A stretch of DNA of 64,000 nt from Gordonia hydrophobica NBRC 16057 (lineage in GTDB: Bacteria > Actinomycetota > Actinomycetes > Mycobacteriales > Mycobacteriaceae), in contig NZ_BCWU01000016.1 in the NCBI RefSeq assembly GCF_001592365.1, forward strand, positions 1-64,000, given 5' to 3'. The notes under the pieces are model-generated. The model saw only the letters and a program-made list of their open reading frames with translations, was not told where the DNA came from and made no database searches. This document shows positions 40,801-52,828 of the stretch, in pieces. Positions within the stretch are counted from its first letter, which is position 1. Every line of letters begins with the position of its first letter. Position numbers and translations under genes: made by a program.

Positions 40801-41943
40801 CTCACCGGGCCGGCGACCGTGGAGCAGGTGTCGTGCACGCACGCCAGACTGCTCGATCCGGAGAACGTGGCCGCCTATGCACCGCTCTTCGGCGCACCGC
40901 CGTCCGCGTCGCGTCGACGACTGCGCGGCGTCGGAACGTCTGCGGCTCCCGCGCTGGAGATCCGCGGGGTCAGCAAGACCTTCCGATCCGGACTGTTCCG
41001 TCGCGGCCCCGGCCATCTCGCAGTCGACGACCTCGACCTGGTGGTCCCCGCGGGCACCATCCACGCGATCCTGGGCCCGAACGGTGCGGGGAAGACGACG
41101 ACCGTGTCCATGGTGGCGACGCTGTCGCAGCCCGACACCGGAACCATCCTCGTCAACGGCATCGACGCCGTCCGCAGTCCCGGCGAGGTCCGCAAGACCA
41201 TCGGAGTGTCCGGCCAGTACGCGGCGGTCGACGGCACGCTGACCGGCTTCGAGAATCTGCGCATGGTCGGCCAGCTGTACGGACTCGGCCGGCGCGAGGC
41301 GTCGTCGCGGGCGCGCGACATCATCGCCGAGCTCGGCCTGTCCGACGCCGCTGACCGGCCGATGAAGACCTACTCCGGTGGCATGCGCCGCCGCCTCGAC
41401 CTGGCCGGAGCGCTGATCACCGATCCCGCCTTGGTGATTCTGGACGAGCCGACCACCGGCCTGGATCCGCGGGCCCGACGACAGATCTGGGAACTGGTCT
41501 CCGGTCTTGCCGACTCCGGGACCACCATCCTCCTGACGACGCAGTACCTGGAGGAGGCCGACGAGCTCGCCGACGAGATCACCGTGATCGACGCCGGCGT
41601 GGTGATCGCCCGCGGAACACCCGACTCGCTGAAGTCCGAGTTCGGCCGCACCGCGCTGTCGGTGACCGTCGCACCGGGATCCCCGCCCGAGACCGTCCGC
41701 GCGGTGCTGTCACGCGTCGGCGAGGACGCCGCCCCGGTCGACGACTCGAGCAGCACCACCTGGACCCTGTCCGTCGACGACGGCACACGGAGTTCGGCCG
41801 CCGCGGTCCGCCACCTCACCGAGAACGGCATCACGGTGGTCGACGCCGTGGTCACCGCACCGACTCTCGACACCGTGTTCCTGGCCCTCACCTCCCCCGA
41901 CTCCGACGCCCCCGTTCTCCAGGAGACCGCCGATGTTCGCTGA
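28861..41943 (+). CDS. Nonribosomal peptide synthetase fused to a DrrA-type ABC exporter ATPase
   Basis: The 4360-residue product starts at GTG 28861 after GCAGGAG. Domains by residue: C1 about 22-445 (HH 155-156, HHLAVDG); A1 about 485-975 (TSGSTG 627, YGPTE 771); T1 GGSS near 1015; C2 about 1072-1500 (HH 1205); T2 Ser 1580 with no A domain; C3 about 1630-2090 (HH 1771); A2 about 2105-2590 (TSGTTG 2266); T3 Ser 2645; C4 about 2710-3150 (HH 2843); A3 about 3170-3660; T4 Ser 3712; TE about 3765-4015 (GWSLGG Ser 3847, Asp 3874, His 3994). Then comes a full ABC ATPase about 4035-4360: Walker [10 protein letters not shown] with Lys 4078, signature YSGGM at 4171, Walker B LVILDEPT with Asp 4195. 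A1 aligns with EntF; its pocket reads D672 V673 W676 H715 V745 S747 L770 I778 D779, a serine code. A2 and A3 codes I cannot assign. The ATPase would pair with the overlapping permease. No MbtH gene is seen nearby. Confidence 0.93.
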   Translation: MTTESQDHVVDDRLADVSAPQPDVLPLTAAQRGVYYAQLIEPDVPLSVCAFLEFDEPIDESALRAAVIVTARETESPLVRVHRADDHNAPRLTIDDGPMEFAVHDFSDHPEPRTAALAWIENHRRRTIDVHDRPLVESHLLRIGGDRRIWYVWGHHLAVDGFATTIMIAKVSRRYTATMCGTPPDQPTGVSLHEIVRIDDEYRASADFDADRRFWAERLTESDGDPLEPASPSSVTEPAAFLSAVNSAVVPEATATGLRAVAEHLGVRTGSVITAACALYLNRFLDRTESTISLPVIARRRGVLRQSAGMLSNVLPIPIRTDDRRQSLHDFILAVDAEICAALPHQRFRHEDIVRDVIASPSGRRGFFGPLINIMLFFDRVEFGPATAHITVLSTGPIEDMSVNVYQSFDGGLRLDLETNPNVYTADEAGGHHYRLCDALDFVASVDLSRPISDLPVVAASEWQALTVAARGRTVDPGPDLVPDLLRDAAQRHRNRTAVIGPDGVELSYREYDDCVRQVAATLAAAGAGPETVIGVMLPRSVEHLVTIHAILRAGAVFVPIDPDEPAQRLDQIIEVAAPALIVVAEARPDLPAPSLTFDELADQPASCTDRPVSTLHPDSAAYLLFTSGSTGQPKGVVISHRALRNRLAWMQDEYPLTGSDRVLHKTPATFDVSVWEYFWPLLHGAGLVIMPADQHRDPLLISHVIQRHRVTVAHFVPSMLSAFTDALTLDPEATQRLASLRTVVTSGEALTGAAVGAVAALSNAAVHNLYGPTEAAIDVTAHRDARADRQLVPIGLPVWNTDVHVLDDRLQPVPFDALGELYLGGAQLARGYQRRPDLSASTFVANPFAAGARLYRTGDLVRRRVDGTLEYVGRRDFQVKIRGQRVELGEVDAALSALDGVRAATAVARTDVVAEPVLVAYVIGDELSRRDLRTELAPRLPGHMIPSQVIIVDAFPTTRNGKIDQSLLPRPEAPDDTLAAPESLMEHLVHDTVCAVLEVPGVPMTASLFEVGGSSLSATRVAARLSRACDVELSLRTVFEATDLRGLAIDLENLPRRSAPGAADFPPVDGPVALSPAQQRLWLAERLDLDTGGRYHIPFVVHLRGPLDVDALTDALNDVLERHEPLRTRVLDIDGIGHQEVVPPGGDQIVLPLLTEGADPDREATEFARHPFDLSAHLPIRAQLIRHRADGPDGPVHTLHLVVHHIAADGWSLAPLATDLAAAYRARVAGERPSFVPLPVSYRQVSEHRRTALTAAESTVARQIAFWRERLAGVDSAHALPYDHPRTATPDGDVVVRRLAPGTAARIADLAAAERATEFMVLHSAVAALLALASGHSDVVIGTPVSGRGEDFLDPMVGMFVNTVALRTDVDCGRPFVALLATARDADLAAFENADVPFDRLVAELHPPRVAGVHPYFTAIVSVEPAGRLDLDFAGLEATAEPVETHTAKFDLQFTFRPTADGTVELRLGYALAVFDAAGAERLADQFVALADAAFTAPHRAIDTLAPEPGNESRALPMSAPGHPLTTALDAATDLAAPPDAAPLTGVELAVATDVAELLGLDLATLRGDDDFFELGGNSLLATQVIGRLENRTGIRIPVRSVFDDARIRAIAALADQPSTAHSRRVELTHLDEPATTPGTAATQLWFLNRLTEADDDTAAGSYNISFALDLRGDVDVPALEQALNQVIARHEPLRTTYPAPDGLPVLHIHAPGAVSLRLHTESIDAKAWPDAARAFAARGFHLGTEIPIRAVMHRLPGPGTCHRLTIVVHHIAADGWSMLPLARDLGEAYRALRSGAAAELRLPAITYSDYLRWQTASLAVPSTTTSGESTLVELTEWWRGVLDGIGFAPILTPELNPDADRQGRSRVVEVPFPAASRSRLRAALDTGATEFMVTHAVFAAVLHRLASDPDAHLGDRRSDIVIGTPVAGRTDPRLAELVGMFVNTIPLRTPVRSDVSFADLVEAVRDADVDAFAHADLPFERLVTAIRPPRGGRHPIFQTVLAFDDLADPAAAGIDLDGLTTELIDVDAGGARFDLELRIRGDVARFTYDADLFSEARIQAFAHAFVAFADAATAQPSTPLGDLPLDAAATPPSIPALARPGHLVDLIDGAVATAPRGIALVDGNRRLTYAECDAITDRWAAHLRSVHGAVDDTIGPRSTDGENPPAVAIALPRSADSVLAFWAAAKSGLMAVPMDPRYPASRLRHMAEDSGVTIGIVADEAQLAPLPDSVHWLPLSALSATVPGVPATASSHRDPAAAAYLIYTSGTTGAPKGVRIPHRGLAPLAAAQAGWFGTSRNSRVLHFASPGFDGSVLEMLLALHSASTLVVAPPTLYGGRELVDFLAEQRVTEAFVTPAALGGVEAPALPALRTLAIGGDAFGTDLVRIWADGRRVLNVYGPTESTAIVMAGAVTPDAPVRLGTALAGNRLEVLDTALRPTPAYVPGELYISGPGLADGYHRHPGRTATTFVAGPDGRRRYRTGDIVCADADGVLTHLGRSDRQVKVRGFRVELSETDDALRSHPDVADAVTIVRGAGATARLAAYVELKPGSALNPPHLLAHAAEHLPHHTVPSTVTVIDRVPLTINGKLDTASLPEPGTPSGAGEGRAPSSSAERLVAAAFARALDLDVTDIGVDDDFFGLGGTSLQATILVNQVNAAAVEVPVPVRAVFDHPTVVQLAATLTLVDHAPASVVPSSPIVPSSPIVSAAPTVSDRPTEFPLAPMQRRLWALHRAAPDAVDYAMPFALRLHGALDRSALRGALIDVVSRHTALRTVFMPRRDGAVGTVLADPATVVGPLEATAGSADARLIAVRDDPFDLTVDPPLRIELVADHDGAHTLILVMHHIAVDGASLPVVVGDLAEAYRERRSGRTDTWPAADLDFRDYAVAADAHQERAKQDREFWRTVLHGAPAETTLRPDPGVHSAPGSETVRFAIDPALRDAAVVLARRRSTSMFTVLHAALVIALQRLGAGDDLVIGSPLAGRAPLNGRDYRHVVGMFVNTVALRTVVDPSATTSELLARVRDGDLDAWDHPSAAYDDVVADLNPPRRPGRAPLCQTVLSVHDYAESLTGRFPLTDEISAEVVEADVAGVKFDLQITVTGSAAGAADPVLAITYDRSRYRTAPQSLGTAILRALDALIERPDHLVGDLAVTAPETAAALLPVLGGPGAQARTLPQLLLAAVADRPDGPAIIDGRSSDGETLTYRDLDRQANALARLLAAHGMTEPDAVVAVLLPRSADSLLVRWAAATVGAVYAPIDPSYPRERITRMLDDSGARLVVTDRESVGTLPAGLPTLVLDDPAQAARLAQTSADDFGDTERGRRIHLDDVAYLIFTSGSTGRPKAVAVTHRGLVAIHDDLERRLAPDPESRVLQFASPSFDASILEMLLTVAGRSAAVVAPADVFGGRELTDFIADRRVTHAFITPAAVAGLDPDAVPGLRALGVGGDVTDPESVRRWAPGRRLVNFYGPTEATVFMTSAELTPETAVTIGGPIPGGAVAVLDRRLHPAPVGVPGELYLIGDQVARGYVGRPGLTAERFVAVPADAGMPGIRMYRTGDLVRWTDEGQLQYLGRADDQIQLRGFRIELGEIDAALTAHPGVAAVTTIVDDSGPAEVLRSYIAPEAGADLDPAAVRRTAAATLPRYMVPSTVQVLEALPLTQSGKVDRSRLPAAPRRSTAGTAADGDTALVAAAFAEVLDLADVGPDDDFFDLGGTSLTATTLITALREAGIATTVAGVLASPTPAGIAAAAAAPTVDDAQAPHDDSLAPLLPLVPPEPEVPPLFAVHPAIGLAWSFTALRGALTPGTGLVGLQNPALSGAGWPQSISALAADYVRRIREVTPGPYRLVGWSLGGLIAQEMAVQLAESGAEVAELVLLDSYVLADHPELATIPSIHDLVAELGIATDAESSTPTLAEITRAVAGSGGPFAELSDVDVLTLHAAYVEATRLAAQWRPREYSGATTIVEATVTPPADTPAHRDWIGRLTGPATVEQVSCTHARLLDPENVAAYAPLFGAPPSASRRRLRGVGTSAAPALEIRGVSKTFRSGLFRRGPGHLAVDDLDLVVPAGTIHAILGPNGAGKTTTVSMVATLSQPDTGTILVNGIDAVRSPGEVRKTIGVSGQYAAVDGTLTGFENLRMVGQLYGLGRREASSRARDIIAELGLSDAADRPMKTYSGGMRRRLDLAGALITDPALVILDEPTTGLDPRARRQIWELVSGLADSGTTILLTTQYLEEADELADEITVIDAGVVIARGTPDSLKSEFGRTALSVTVAPGSPPETVRAVLSRVGEDAAPVDDSSSTTWTLSVDDGTRSSAAAVRHLTENGITVVDAVVTAPTLDTVFLALTSPDSDAPVLQETADVR
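36937..36972 (+). repeat. Perfect 2 x 18-bp tandem repeat in the NRPS linker
   Basis: Positions 36937-36954 and 36955-36972 are identical and encode VPSSPI twice in the linker between T3 and C4. It looks like a recent in-frame duplication in a flexible linker and should not disturb the domains. Confidence 0.9.
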
Positions 41944-42715
41944 CACCCTCGTCCTCGTCGAACGCAACCTGATCACCGTCCGTCGCATCCCCACCCTGCT
42001 GCTGACGGCCACCGTGCAGCCGCTGATGTTCGTCTTCCTGTTCGCCTACGTCTTCGGCGCGACGCTCGGCGGCGGCGCCTATCGCGAGTTCCTGATGGCG
42101 GGGATCTTCACGCAGACCGTGCTGTTCAACGCGGCGTTCACCACCGTCGGCCTGTCGACGGATCTCAGCGAGGGCATCGTCACTCGACTCCGGTCGCTGC
42201 CGATGTCCCGACTGGCGGTGATCGCCGGGCGCGTCACCTCCGACATGGTGCTCGGCATCGTGGGTCTGGCGGTGATGGTGGTCTGCGGGTTCGCCGTCGG
42301 CTGGCGGATCCGGGGCAGCTGGGGCGACGCCCTCATCGCCTTCGCCCTGCTCCTGGTGTTCGCGCTCGCGATGGCGTGGGTCGGCGCGGTCATCGGGCTC
42401 ATCGCCCCCAACGTGGAGGTGGCCCAGAGCGCCGGGTTGCTGTGGATGTTCCCGGTCACCTTTCTCTCCAGCGCGTTCATCTCGGCGGGCAGCCTCCCCG
42501 GCCCGCTCCGGACGTTCGCCGAATGGAATCCGGTGACTGCCATCGCGACCGCCTGCCGGGACCTGTTCGGCAACACGGCGCCGCCGTCGTTCCCCGCGCA
42601 GTCCGGGTGGCCCGCCGATCACGCGATCGCCTACGGGCTGGCGTGGAGCCTCGCGGTGCTGGCGGTCTGCATCCCCCTGTCACTGGTCCTGTACCGCCGA
42701 TCCAGCAATCGCTGA
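41933..42715 (+). CDS. DrrB-type ABC-2 exporter permease
   Basis: The 260-residue protein has about six TM segments and the ABC-2 pattern of Drr[39 protein letters not shown] in pattern at the N-terminus, [19 protein letters not shown] near the end. The ATG at 41933 lies inside the last codons of the synthetase gene (11-nt overlap), so the two are translationally coupled. With the ATPase domain at the C-terminus of the synthetase it would form the exporter of the peptide product. Confidence 0.92.
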   Translation: MFADTLVLVERNLITVRRIPTLLLTATVQPLMFVFLFAYVFGATLGGGAYREFLMAGIFTQTVLFNAAFTTVGLSTDLSEGIVTRLRSLPMSRLAVIAGRVTSDMVLGIVGLAVMVVCGFAVGWRIRGSWGDALIAFALLLVFALAMAWVGAVIGLIAPNVEVAQSAGLLWMFPVTFLSSAFISAGSLPGPLRTFAEWNPVTAIATACRDLFGNTAPPSFPAQSGWPADHAIAYGLAWSLAVLAVCIPLSLVLYRRSSNR

Positions 42716-42730
42716 CGCCCGCGCACGCCC

Positions 42731-42835
42731 CACGCTGATCGGGCGCCACCTGGGAACACCCCCGCCCCTCACGCTGATCGAGTGCCACCTGCGAACATCC
42801 CCCGCCCCTCACGCTGATCGAGTGCCACCTGCGAG
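42731..42835. repeat. Tandem direct repeat, about 2.7 copies of 39-40 bp
   Basis: Units begin CACGCTGATCG at 42731, 42770 and 42810. The second and third share CGAGTGCCACCTGCGA; the first is diverged (CGGGCGCCACCTGGGA). They follow the exporter permease directly. The core CACGCTG.TCGAG recurs at 58952 and 59014 in this window, so it belongs to a dispersed family. Confidence 0.8.
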
Positions 42836-42911
42836 CTCAGCGAGCAAGTGGTTCATCGAGATCCTGGCGACTGACGCCGGCACCCAACCGATTCCATCAC
42901 CGACAACCAAA

Positions 42912-42978
42912 ATTCGCGTCCCCAACAGCACCCGCCAAGGGCAGATCTCCCTCGGCGAACCCTCACGGGGACGCGAAT
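42912..42978. repeat. Inverted repeat with 43-nt loop
   Basis: ATTCGCGTCCCC (42912-42923) is the exact reverse complement of GGGGACGCGAAT (42967-42978). It lies in the gene-free 42716-43429 spacer and may contribute to transcription termination after the exporter gene. Confidence 0.55.
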
Positions 42979-43091
42979 CTCGCTAGTCCCACGAACCCCG
43001 CCGGAGGCGGACAGCGGTGGTCGTCGGCGGGGTCGCATTGATCGCAACACACTCAGACCAGCCCGAGGGGACCGCAACCGCTCAGGGTCAT

Positions 43092-43190
43092 GCACCACTT
43101 ATCGTCGAGCCGCACCACTTGTGGTTCCCGCACTCGGTCGCGACCGAGTGCGGGAACCACAAGTGGTTGCGGCTCGATGCCAAGTGGTGC
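43092..43190. repeat. Large loop-less palindrome upstream of narG
   Basis: The centre lies between 43140 and 43141. 43114-43140 and 43141-43167 pair perfectly (27 bp, no loop). After one bulged base (43168), 43105-43113 pairs with 43169-43177. After a 4/4-nt internal loop, 43092-43100 pairs with 43182-43190. The CCACTT/AAGTGG motif thus occurs four times. The remaining spacer 43191-43429 is more AT-rich just before narG and should contain its promoter. Confidence 0.85.
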
Positions 43191-43429
43191 GGTCTCGGTT
43201 CACCCAGTCTCGCGACAGCGACTGCCGCGAGCCCTGACGGGGCCCAGCCACCGGGAATCAATCGCTAGCATCACTCCCCCGCTCTGACGTGGCTTTTCGA
43301 TCCGAAAGGGACTTCTGACCCGGCTTGCGTGAGACCTTCGCTCGGGTCCCCACCGCCGAACCGAATATTTTCCGAATAGAAGCTTCGGTAAACTCACGCA
43401 GTTCACCCGACAGTCCTAGGGTGAGGGCC

Positions 43430-46400
43430 ATGACCCAGTCCGACTCGGTCCAGGGACCGGCTGCCCAAGCACTTCTCGACATCGGCAAATTCTTCACCAA
43501 GTGGGACGAGACCAGCGACAGCCGCGCGGTGTTCCGCGAAGGCGGCCGTGCCGGCGACGTCTTCTATCGCGACCGGTGGAGCCACGACAAGATCGTCCGC
43601 TCCACACACGGCGTCAACTGCACCGGGTCGTGCTCGTGGAAGGTGTACGTCAAGGACGGCATCATCACGTGGGAGACGCAGCAGACCGACTACCCGAGCG
43701 TCGGCCCCGACCGGCCGGAGTATGAGCCCCGCGGCTGTCCCCGCGGGGCCGCTTTCTCCTGGTACACCTACTCCCCCACGCGCGTACGCCATCCGTACGC
43801 GCGTGGCGTGCTTCTGGAGATGTATCGCGAGGCCAAGAACCGCCTCGGAGATCCCGTCCTGGCGTGGGCCGACGTCGTCGGCGATCCCCTGCGCCGCCGC
43901 TCGTACCAGCAGGCGCGCGGCAAGGGCGGTCTGGTCCGCGTCACGTGGGAGGAGGCCACCGAGATGGCGGCCGCCGCCCACGTGCACACCATCAAGACCT
44001 ACGGTCCCGACCGGTGCGCGGGCTTCTCGCCGATCCCCGCGATGTCGATCGTCAGCCACTGCGTCGGCACCCGCTTCATCCAGCTCATCGGCGGCGTCAT
44101 GACGTCGTTCTACGACTGGTACGCCGACCTCCCCGTCGCCAGCCCGCAGGTCTTCGGCGACCAGACCGACGTTCCCGAGTCCGGCGACTGGTGGGATGCG
44201 TCGTATCTGATGATGTGGGGCTCCAACGTCCCCGTCACGCGCACCCCGGACGCCCACTGGATGGCCGAGGTCCGGTACCGCGGCACCAAGGTCGTGTCCG
44301 TCTCCCCCGACTACGCCGACAACACCAAGTTCGCCGACGAGTGGCTGCCCGCACAGGCCGGTACCGACGCCGCTCTCGCGATGGCGATGGGTCACGTGAT
44401 CCTCAAGGAGTTCTACGTCGACCGACAGAACGCCGACGGCACATCGGGCACCCCGTTCTTCACTGACTTCACCCGCAAGTACACCGACCTCCCGTTCCTC
44501 ATCCACCTCGACGAGCGCGACGGCACACTGGTGCCCGGCAAGTTCGTCACCTCCGACGAGCTCGGCGGCGCCACCGACGACGACCACTGGAAGACGGTCC
44601 TCGTCGACGACGAGACCGGGCGGCCGCACGTCCCGAACGGGACGCTCGGCGACCGCTACTCGGAGTCCGGCGAGGGCAGGTGGAACCTCGACCTGCAGGG
44701 GGTGACCCCGCGGCTGACTCTGCTCGACGAGCCCGACGTCGAGAACGTGGAGATCTCGTTCCCGTTGTTCGACGCCCCCGACGGCAGCGGCACGGTGGTG
44801 ACCCGCGGCGTCCCCGCCCGACGGTTCAACGGTGGTCTGGTCACCACCGTCTACGACGCGCTCCTCGCGCAGTACGGCGTCGGCCGCGACGGCTTGCCCG
44901 GACAGTGGCCCACCGGCTACGACGACCCCACCAGTCCGTACACGCCCGCATGGCAGGCCGAGATCACCAGCGTCCCCGCCGAGGCCGCGATCCGCGTCGC
45001 CCGCGAGTTCGCCACCAACGCCGAGGAGTCCGGCGGCCGCTCCATGATCATCATGGGCGCAGGCATCTGCCAGTGGTTCCACGGCGACGCCACCTACCGC
45101 GCCATCCTCGCGATGCTGATCCTCACCGGCAGCATGGGTCGCAACGGCGGCGGGTGGGCGCACTACGTCGGTCAAGAGAAGTGCCGCCCGATCACCGGCT
45201 GGATCTCGCTGGCCAATGCGCTCGACTGGAGCAGGCCGCCACGCACCACGCCGGGGACGTCGTACTGGTACATGCACACCGATCAGTGGCGCAACGACGG
45301 CTATTCCACGTCGGCGCTCACCTCGCCGCTCTCGTCGGGAACGCTGGACGGGATGCACACCGCCGACGCGATCGCGCAGTCGGCGCGGCTCGGCTGGATG
45401 CCCTTCTATCCGCAGTTCTCTGCCAATCCCCTCGACGTGGCCGACGCCGCCCGCGCGGCCGTCGACGCCGGCGATGCGGCGAACCCGGCCGCGTATGTCG
45501 CGGACCGGCTGGTGGACGGCGGGCTCACTCCCGCGATCTCCGACATCGACGCCCCCGAGAACTGGCCTCGCACCCTGGTGCTGTGGCGGTCGAACCTGCT
45601 CGGCTCGTCGGCCAAGGGCAATGAGTACTTCCTGCGGCATCTGCTCGGCACCCATCACAACGTCCTCGGTCAGGAGAACCCGGAGGCGCCGCGGCCGAAG
45701 GAGGTGCGCTGGCACGACCAGGCGCCGGAGGGCAAACTCGACCTCCTGCTCTCGGCCGACTTCCGGATGACCTCGACCACGCTGCTGAGCGACATCGTCC
45801 TGCCGGCCGCCACCTGGTACGAGAAGCACGACCTCAGCTCCACCGACATGCACCCGTTCGTGCACGCCTTCAGCCCGGCGATCGATCCGCCGTGGGAGGC
45901 CAAGAGCGACTTCGATCTGTTCCATCGGCTCGCACAGGAACTGTCCCGGCAGGCGAAGACCCACCTGGGCACCCGCCACGACCTCGTCGCCACCGCCCTC
46001 CAGCACGACACCCCCGGCGAGACGGCACAGCCGCACGGGAAGGTGGTCGACTGGCGCGAGACCGGGAATCCCGCGAAGCCGGGGGTCAACACCCCGGTCT
46101 TCGCCGTGGTCGAACGCGATTATACGGCCATCGCCGACAAGCTCGCGACCGTCGGCCCGCTGGCCGACGAGCTCGGTTTCACCGTCAAGCACGTCACCTT
46201 CGACGTCGGCTCGCAGATGGGGAAGCTGGCGGCGTCGAACGGGGTGATGCCGCCGGGCCACGCCGGTGAGGGGCGGCCGGCGATCGACACCGACGCCAAG
46301 CTCGCCGAAGCCATCCTGCTGTTCTCCGGCACCACCAACGGCGAACTGGCCGTCGACGGCTTCACCAAACTGGAGCGTCGCGTCGGCAAGAAGCTCGCGG

Positions 46401-47151
46401 ACCTCGCCGAGGGGTCGGAGGAGAAGCGGATCACCTTCGCCGACACGCAGGCCGCGCCGGTCCCGGTGATCACCTCGCCGGAGTGGTCCGGTTCGGAGAC
46501 CGGCGGTCGTCGGTACGCACCGTTCACGGTCAACATCGAGCGTGACAAACCGTTCCACACGCTCACCGGGCGACTGCACTTCTATCTCGATCACGACTGG
46601 ATGCTCGACATCGGGGAGGCGATGCCGATCTACCGGCCGCCGCTCGACATGCACCGGCTGTTCGGCGAACCGAAGCTGGGGCCGGACGGCAGCAAGGAGA
46701 TCACCGTCCGCTTCCTGACGCCGCACAACAAGTGGTCCATCCACTCCGAGTACCAGGACAACCTGTTCATGCTGTCGCTCTCCCGCGGCGGTCCGACGGC
46801 CTGGTTGTCCGCGCAGGACGCGGCGTCGATCGACGTCCGCGACAACGACTGGATCGAGTGCGTCAACGCCAACGGCGTGTATGTGGCGCGCGCCGTCGTC
46901 AGCCACCGCATGCCCGAGGGCGTCTGCTACGTGCACCACGCGCAGGAACGCACCATCGACGTCCCGAAGTCGGAGGCCACCGGACGACGCGGGGGCATCC
47001 ACAACTCCGCGACCCGGCTGCTGGTGAAGCCGTCGCACCTGATCGGCGGCTACGCGCAGCTGTCGTACGCGTTCAACTATCTCGGTCCGACGGGCAATCA
47101 GCGCGACATCGTCTCGACCATCCGGAAGCGCAGCCAGGAGGTGACGTACTG

Positions 47152-47152
<1 letters not shown>
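43430..47152 (+). CDS. narG: Respiratory nitrate reductase alpha subunit
   Basis: The 1240-residue Mo-bisMGD enzyme has near residue 55 the FS0 cluster motif HGVNCTGSCSWK with a later GCPRG Cys, and the YADLPVASPQVFGDQTDVPES segment that contains the Mo-ligand Asp region. It reduces nitrate to nitrite on the cytoplasmic face with electrons from quinol via NarH and NarI. No Tat signal is present, as expected for this class. The ATG at 43430 follows AGGGTGAGGG. It is first of narGHJI-narK; narH overlaps its stop by one base. Confidence 0.97.
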
Positions 47153-48809
<1,657 letters not shown>

Positions 48810-48813
<4 letters not shown>

Positions 48814-49571
48814 GGCTGCTGTCGCGCCGTCGTTCCCCGGCCCGCGTCGACTGGCGGGTGACGCATCAGGTGGCCGCCTGGTGCCTCGGTTATCCCGACG
48901 AGAACCTGTTCGGTCGGCTCGACCTGATGCGCGCCGCGCTCGCCGAACAGGAGGCGACCGAGGCGAGCGATCCGCTGCATCGCTTCCTGACGCACGCCGA
49001 GACCGGCGATCGCGCGGCGTTGGCGCAGCACTACACCGACGTCTTCGACCTCTCCCGCAAACGGACCCTGTACCTGTCGTACTGGTCGTCGGGCGACACC
49101 CGGCAGCGCGGCGCCGTCCTCGCCGAGTTCAAACAGCTCTACCGGGACAGTGGATTCGTCGTGGACCTGCACGGCGAACTCCCCGACCATCTGCCGATCG
49201 TCCTCGAGTTCACCGCGCTGGCCGACCCCGAGCGCGGCGCCTCGGTCCTCGCCGACCACCGCGCCGCACTCGAACTGATCCGATTCGCTCTGCTCGACGC
49301 GGCGTCGCCCTACGCCGACGTGCTGGCCGCGGTCTGCGCGACGCTGCCCGGCGATTCGCCGCCGGACCGCGCGGCGGCCATCGCGATGGGACCGCGGCGG
49401 CCGGCCGTGGAAGCGGTGGGGCTCGAGCCCTACGGCTCGTGGGCGCCCACGGTCGACGCCGACGGCTCCCCGGCCCCGCGGCTGCTCCCCCTCTTCACCG
49501 ACACCGAATCCACCGACTCAGAACTCTTCACCGACCCAGGGCTCTTCAACGACTCAGAAAAGGCATTCTGA
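48810..49571 (+). CDS. narJ: Nitrate reductase molybdenum cofactor assembly chaperone
   Basis: The 253-residue TorD-family helical protein has WCLGYPDENLF near residue 28, YVDVFDLSRKRTLYLSYW-like YTDVFDLSRKRTLYLSYW and DHLPIVLEFTAL. It binds apo-NarG, directs Moco insertion and membrane attachment and is not part of the final enzyme. The C-terminus carries an imperfect acidic repeat (LFTDTEST, LFTDPGL). The start overlaps narH by 4 nt (ATGA). Confidence 0.95.
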
Positions 49572-50317
49572 TGGGCATCTTCCTGTGGGGCGTGCTGCCG
49601 TACATCACGCTGCTCTGCGTGATCGGCGGGACCGTCTGGCGCTACCGCTACGACAAGTTCGGCTGGACCACGCGCTCGTCCGAACTCTACGAATCACGGC
49701 TGCTGCGCATCGGCAGCCCCCTGTTCCACTACGGCATCCTGGCCGTCATCGCCGGCCACGCGATGGGGCTGATCATCCCGGAGTCGTGGACGTCGGCGAT
49801 CGGCATCACCGAGACCATGTATCACTGGGTCGCGGCGGTCGGCGGCATCATCGCCGCGATCGCCGCCGTCGTCGGTGTCGCGATCCTCATCTACCGCAGG
49901 CGCACCGTCGGACCGGTGTTCGTCGCCACCACCCGCAACGACAAACTGATGTACGCGGTCCTCGTGGCCGCACTCGTCGCGGGCACCTACATCACCATCG
50001 TCGGCATGATCGATCCGCACGGCGAGGGCGTCGACTACCGCACCACCGTCTCGCCCTGGTTCCGATCAGTGTTCGCCTTCCAACCCGACGTCAGCGCGAT
50101 GGAAGCCGCGCCGCTGCGCTTCCACATCCACGTGGTGATCGGCATGCTGATGTTCATCCTGGTGCCGTTCACTCGGCTGGTGCACATCTTCACCGCACCA
50201 CTGCACTACCTGTTCCGCCCGTACATCGTCTACCGCCGCAAGGACGCGCGGCCCGCTCCGGGCAATGCGCCGAGCCGTCGCGGCTGGGATCCCGTCGGCG
50301 TGAAGGACCGTGACTGA
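49571..50317 (+). CDS. narI: Respiratory nitrate reductase gamma subunit (cytochrome b)
   Basis: The 248-residue membrane protein has five TM segments, with haem-ligand His in the SPLFHYGILAVIAGHAMGL helix pair and in the late PLRFHIHVVIGM and TRLVHIFTAPLHYL segments. It oxidises menaquinol and passes electrons to NarH. The start overlaps the narJ stop by one base; the stop overlaps narK. Confidence 0.96.
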   Translation: MGIFLWGVLPYITLLCVIGGTVWRYRYDKFGWTTRSSELYESRLLRIGSPLFHYGILAVIAGHAMGLIIPESWTSAIGITETMYHWVAAVGGIIAAIAAVVGVAILIYRRRTVGPVFVATTRNDKLMYAVLVAALVAGTYITIVGMIDPHGEGVDYRTTVSPWFRSVFAFQPDVSAMEAAPLRFHIHVVIGMLMFILVPFTRLVHIFTAPLHYLFRPYIVYRRKDARPAPGNAPSRRGWDPVGVKDRD

Positions 50318-51567
50318 TGACCACTCCCGACCAGGCCGCTCCCGCCGGGATCGACAGAGCCGCCCAGACCCGCAACCTGATCCTCGCGACCGCCGCGTTC
50401 ACCATCTCGTTCTGGGCGTGGAACCTGATCGCACCGCTCGCCAAGTTCTACGCGGACTCCGACCAGATGGCGCTGGGCGCCACGCAGAGGTCGGTCCTCA
50501 TCGCCGTGCCGATCCTCGTCGGTTCGCTCGGCCGCATCGTCGTCGGCGTGCTCACGCCCCGGTTCGGCGGCCGGATCATGTTCACCGTACTGCTCCTGAT
50601 CTCGGCCCCGTTCGTGGTGCTCGTCGCCGTCGCGGGCAGCCTGAAGTCGTACCCGATGATGATCGTGATCGGCTTCTTCCTCGGCATCGCGGGCACCAGT
50701 TTCGCGGCGGGCATTCCCTTCCTGAACAGCTGGTACGAGGCGAGTCGTCGCGGTTTCGCGACCGGTGTGTTCGGTGCGGGCATGGGCGGCACCGCCCTCT
50801 CTGCGTTCTTCACTCCGCGCTTCCAGGAGTGGTTCGGCTACGTCACCACCCACCTGATCATCGCCGTAGCACTGGTCGTGATGGCCGCGGTCTGTTGGAG
50901 CATGATGCGCGACGCCCCCGCCTGGACCCCGAACACCGAACCCGCCGTGCCGAAGCTGCTCAGCGCGCTCAAACTGCCGATCACCTGGCAGATGTCGTTC
51001 CTATACGCCGCGGCGTTCGGCGGGTTCGTCGCCTTCTCCACCTACCTGCCGACGTATCTCAACGACGTCTACGCGATCGCTGATCTGACATCGGCGGGCG
51101 CCCGCACCGCGGGCTTCGCGATCGCCGCCGTCATCGCCCGCCCGCTCGGCGGTGCGCTGTCGGACAAGTTCGGCCCGCGGGTCATCACGGCGATCTCGTG
51201 CGGCGGCGCCGCACTCCTCGCGGTCTGGATGATCACCAAACCGTCGATGGGCAGCGGCCTGGCCGCGACCGACTTCATCCTGATGGCCGTCATGATGGGC
51301 ATGGGATCGGGTTCGGTGTTCGCGTGGGTCGCCGTCGCCTCACCGCCGGCACGGGTCGGGGCGGTGACCGGCCTGGTCGGCGCCGCGGGCGGCCTCGGCG
51401 GCTTCTTCCCGCCGCTGGTGATGGGCGCCACCTACAACGCCGCGGAGCACTCGTACACCATCGGCCTGGCGCTGCTGGTGGCGTTCGCCGCCGTCGCCTG
51501 CCTGTTCACGCTGTTCGGCATCCCCCGCAGCGCCGACGAGGACGATCGAGAAGGAGTGCGTTCATGA
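50317..51567 (+). CDS. narK: Nitrate/nitrite transporter (NarK family)
   Basis: The 416-residue MFS protein has 12 TM segments and the nitrate signatures GTSFAAGIPFLNSWYE and GAAGGLGGFFPPLVMG. It imports nitrate and/or exports nitrite. It overlaps narI by one base, so here it follows the reductase genes instead of preceding them. It overlaps the cupin gene by 4 nt. Confidence 0.93.
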   Translation: MTTPDQAAPAGIDRAAQTRNLILATAAFTISFWAWNLIAPLAKFYADSDQMALGATQRSVLIAVPILVGSLGRIVVGVLTPRFGGRIMFTVLLLISAPFVVLVAVAGSLKSYPMMIVIGFFLGIAGTSFAAGIPFLNSWYEASRRGFATGVFGAGMGGTALSAFFTPRFQEWFGYVTTHLIIAVALVVMAAVCWSMMRDAPAWTPNTEPAVPKLLSALKLPITWQMSFLYAAAFGGFVAFSTYLPTYLNDVYAIADLTSAGARTAGFAIAAVIARPLGGALSDKFGPRVITAISCGGAALLAVWMITKPSMGSGLAATDFILMAVMMGMGSGSVFAWVAVASPPARVGAVTGLVGAAGGLGGFFPPLVMGATYNAAEHSYTIGLALLVAFAAVACLFTLFGIPRSADEDDREGVRS

Positions 51568-51893
51568 CCGATGTCCAGTTGCCCGCACTGGTCGACGAGT
51601 TGCTCGCCGAAGCCCGCGCCGCCGGATCGGGCCGCGCGGCCCGCACCGTGCGCGGTCATACCGATCACCGCCTGCGGCAGACCGTGATCGCGCTGTGCGG
51701 CGGTTCCGAACTGTCCGATCACGAGAGCCCCGGCGAGGCGACGCTCCAGGTACTCGCAGGAACAGTCCGACTCACCGCGCCCGACGGCGACTGGTCCGGT
51801 GGCCCCGGGTCCCTCACCGACATTCCGCCGGTCCGGCACGGCCTCGTCGCCGACACCGACGCCGCCGTCCTGCTGACCGTCGCGCTGTCGTAG
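51564..51893 (+). CDS. Cupin domain protein at the end of the nar operon
   Basis: The 109-residue protein has a small RmlC-like beta-barrel: LRQTVIALCGGSELSDHESPGEATLQVLAG and a later IPPVRHGLVA in pattern. Only one or two His of the metal site are evident. It is co-translated with narK (ATGA). It could sense or protect against nitrite or NO-related stress, but this is a guess from position. Confidence 0.72.
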   Translation: MTDVQLPALVDELLAEARAAGSGRAARTVRGHTDHRLRQTVIALCGGSELSDHESPGEATLQVLAGTVRLTAPDGDWSGGPGSLTDIPPVRHGLVADTDAAVLLTVALS

Positions 51894-51910
51894 CGCAGCA
51901 CCGCACCGAC

Positions 51911-52828
51911 CTAACTCGGTGCCTCCCGCTGCTGGTGTTCTTTGACGCGCTTGCGCACGAGCGCAGCCATCCCGCCGATGGTCTTGCGCGCGGTGAGCGC
52001 CGGTGTCAGTGCGACGAGGAAGACCGTGTTGATGGGTGCTTCGCGATCCTCGACGAGGCGGACCAGACGGCCGTCGGCCACCTCCTTCGCCACCAGATAG
52101 CTCGGCAGCACCGACATCCCGAAGCCGTCCAGCACGGCCCGCTTCACCGCAAGGAGATCGGGCACCACCAGGTCGGCGTCGAAGAGCGGTTCGGCGCCGA
52201 ACACCGCGTTCCAGAACCGACGGATGATTGCCAGTTCGCGATTGAACGCAACCATCGGGACGGTCGAGAGCTGCGAGACCGACCCCTTCGGTATCGGCAG
52301 GTCGGGTGAGGCCACCAGCCAGAACTCCTCGTCCGCGATCGGCCACGCCGTCACGTCCGGGTTGCGCGGCCGAATGGTCGAGACCACGAGGTCGAGCTTG
52401 CCCGACCGCAGGTCCGTGAGAAGTTCGGTGGAGGCGTCGAATCTCAGTTGCAGTTTCGGCAGTCGGCCCGCATCTTGCGCCAGGGCAGGCAGGATCACCG
52501 GGATCATCAGTTCTCGTGGACCGCCGAAGCGAACCTCGCGCAACACGGTTGTCCGCTGCTGGTCGCTGATGAAGAACCGGTCGATGTGGTCGACTTGATC
52601 GGCGACGCTGACCGCCACCTCGTGCCCGTACGCCGTCGGCGTCACACCATTCACGTCGCGGGTGAACAGCGGACTGCCGAACCAGTTCTCCAGCGAGCCG
52701 ATGTGATTGGTGATCGTCGGCTGCGACAACTCCAGGCTCCGCGCGGCGGCGCTGAACGAGCCGGCGCGGTACACCGTCACGAAGGTGCGCAGTTGGTCGA
52801 GGGACGGCCGTCTCCGTGGGGCGGTCAT
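51911..52828 (-). CDS. LysR-family transcriptional regulator
   Basis: The 305-residue protein has the N-terminal winged helix-turn-helix (LDQLRTFVTVYRAGSFSAAARSLELSQPTITNHI in pattern) and a periplasmic-binding-like effector domain. It is convergent with the nar operon and lies upstream of modC in the same orientation as the mod genes. It could regulate nitrate or molybdate genes; no operator was identified. Confidence 0.88.
   Translation of the reverse strand: MTAPRRRPSLDQLRTFVTVYRAGSFSAAARSLELSQPTITNHIGSLENWFGSPLFTRDVNGVTPTAYGHEVAVSVADQVDHIDRFFISDQQRTTVLREVRFGGPRELMIPVILPALAQDAGRLPKLQLRFDASTELLTDLRSGKLDLVVSTIRPRNPDVTAWPIADEEFWLVASPDLPIPKGSVSQLSTVPMVAFNRELAIIRRFWNAVFGAEPLFDADLVVPDLLAVKRAVLDGFGMSVLPSYLVAKEVADGRLVRLVEDREAPINTVFLVALTPALTARKTIGGMAALVRKRVKEHQQREAPS

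Noticed and set aside
42731..42835. CRISPR-like array
   Set aside because: The units are directly adjacent tandem copies without unique spacers, there are fewer than three full units and no cas genes.
43403..47038. An unbroken minus-strand open frame of 1211 codons opposite narG
   Set aside because: It is the mirror of codon bias in a high-GC gene. NarG on the plus strand has full-length homology and conserved cluster motifs; the antisense product shows no domain.
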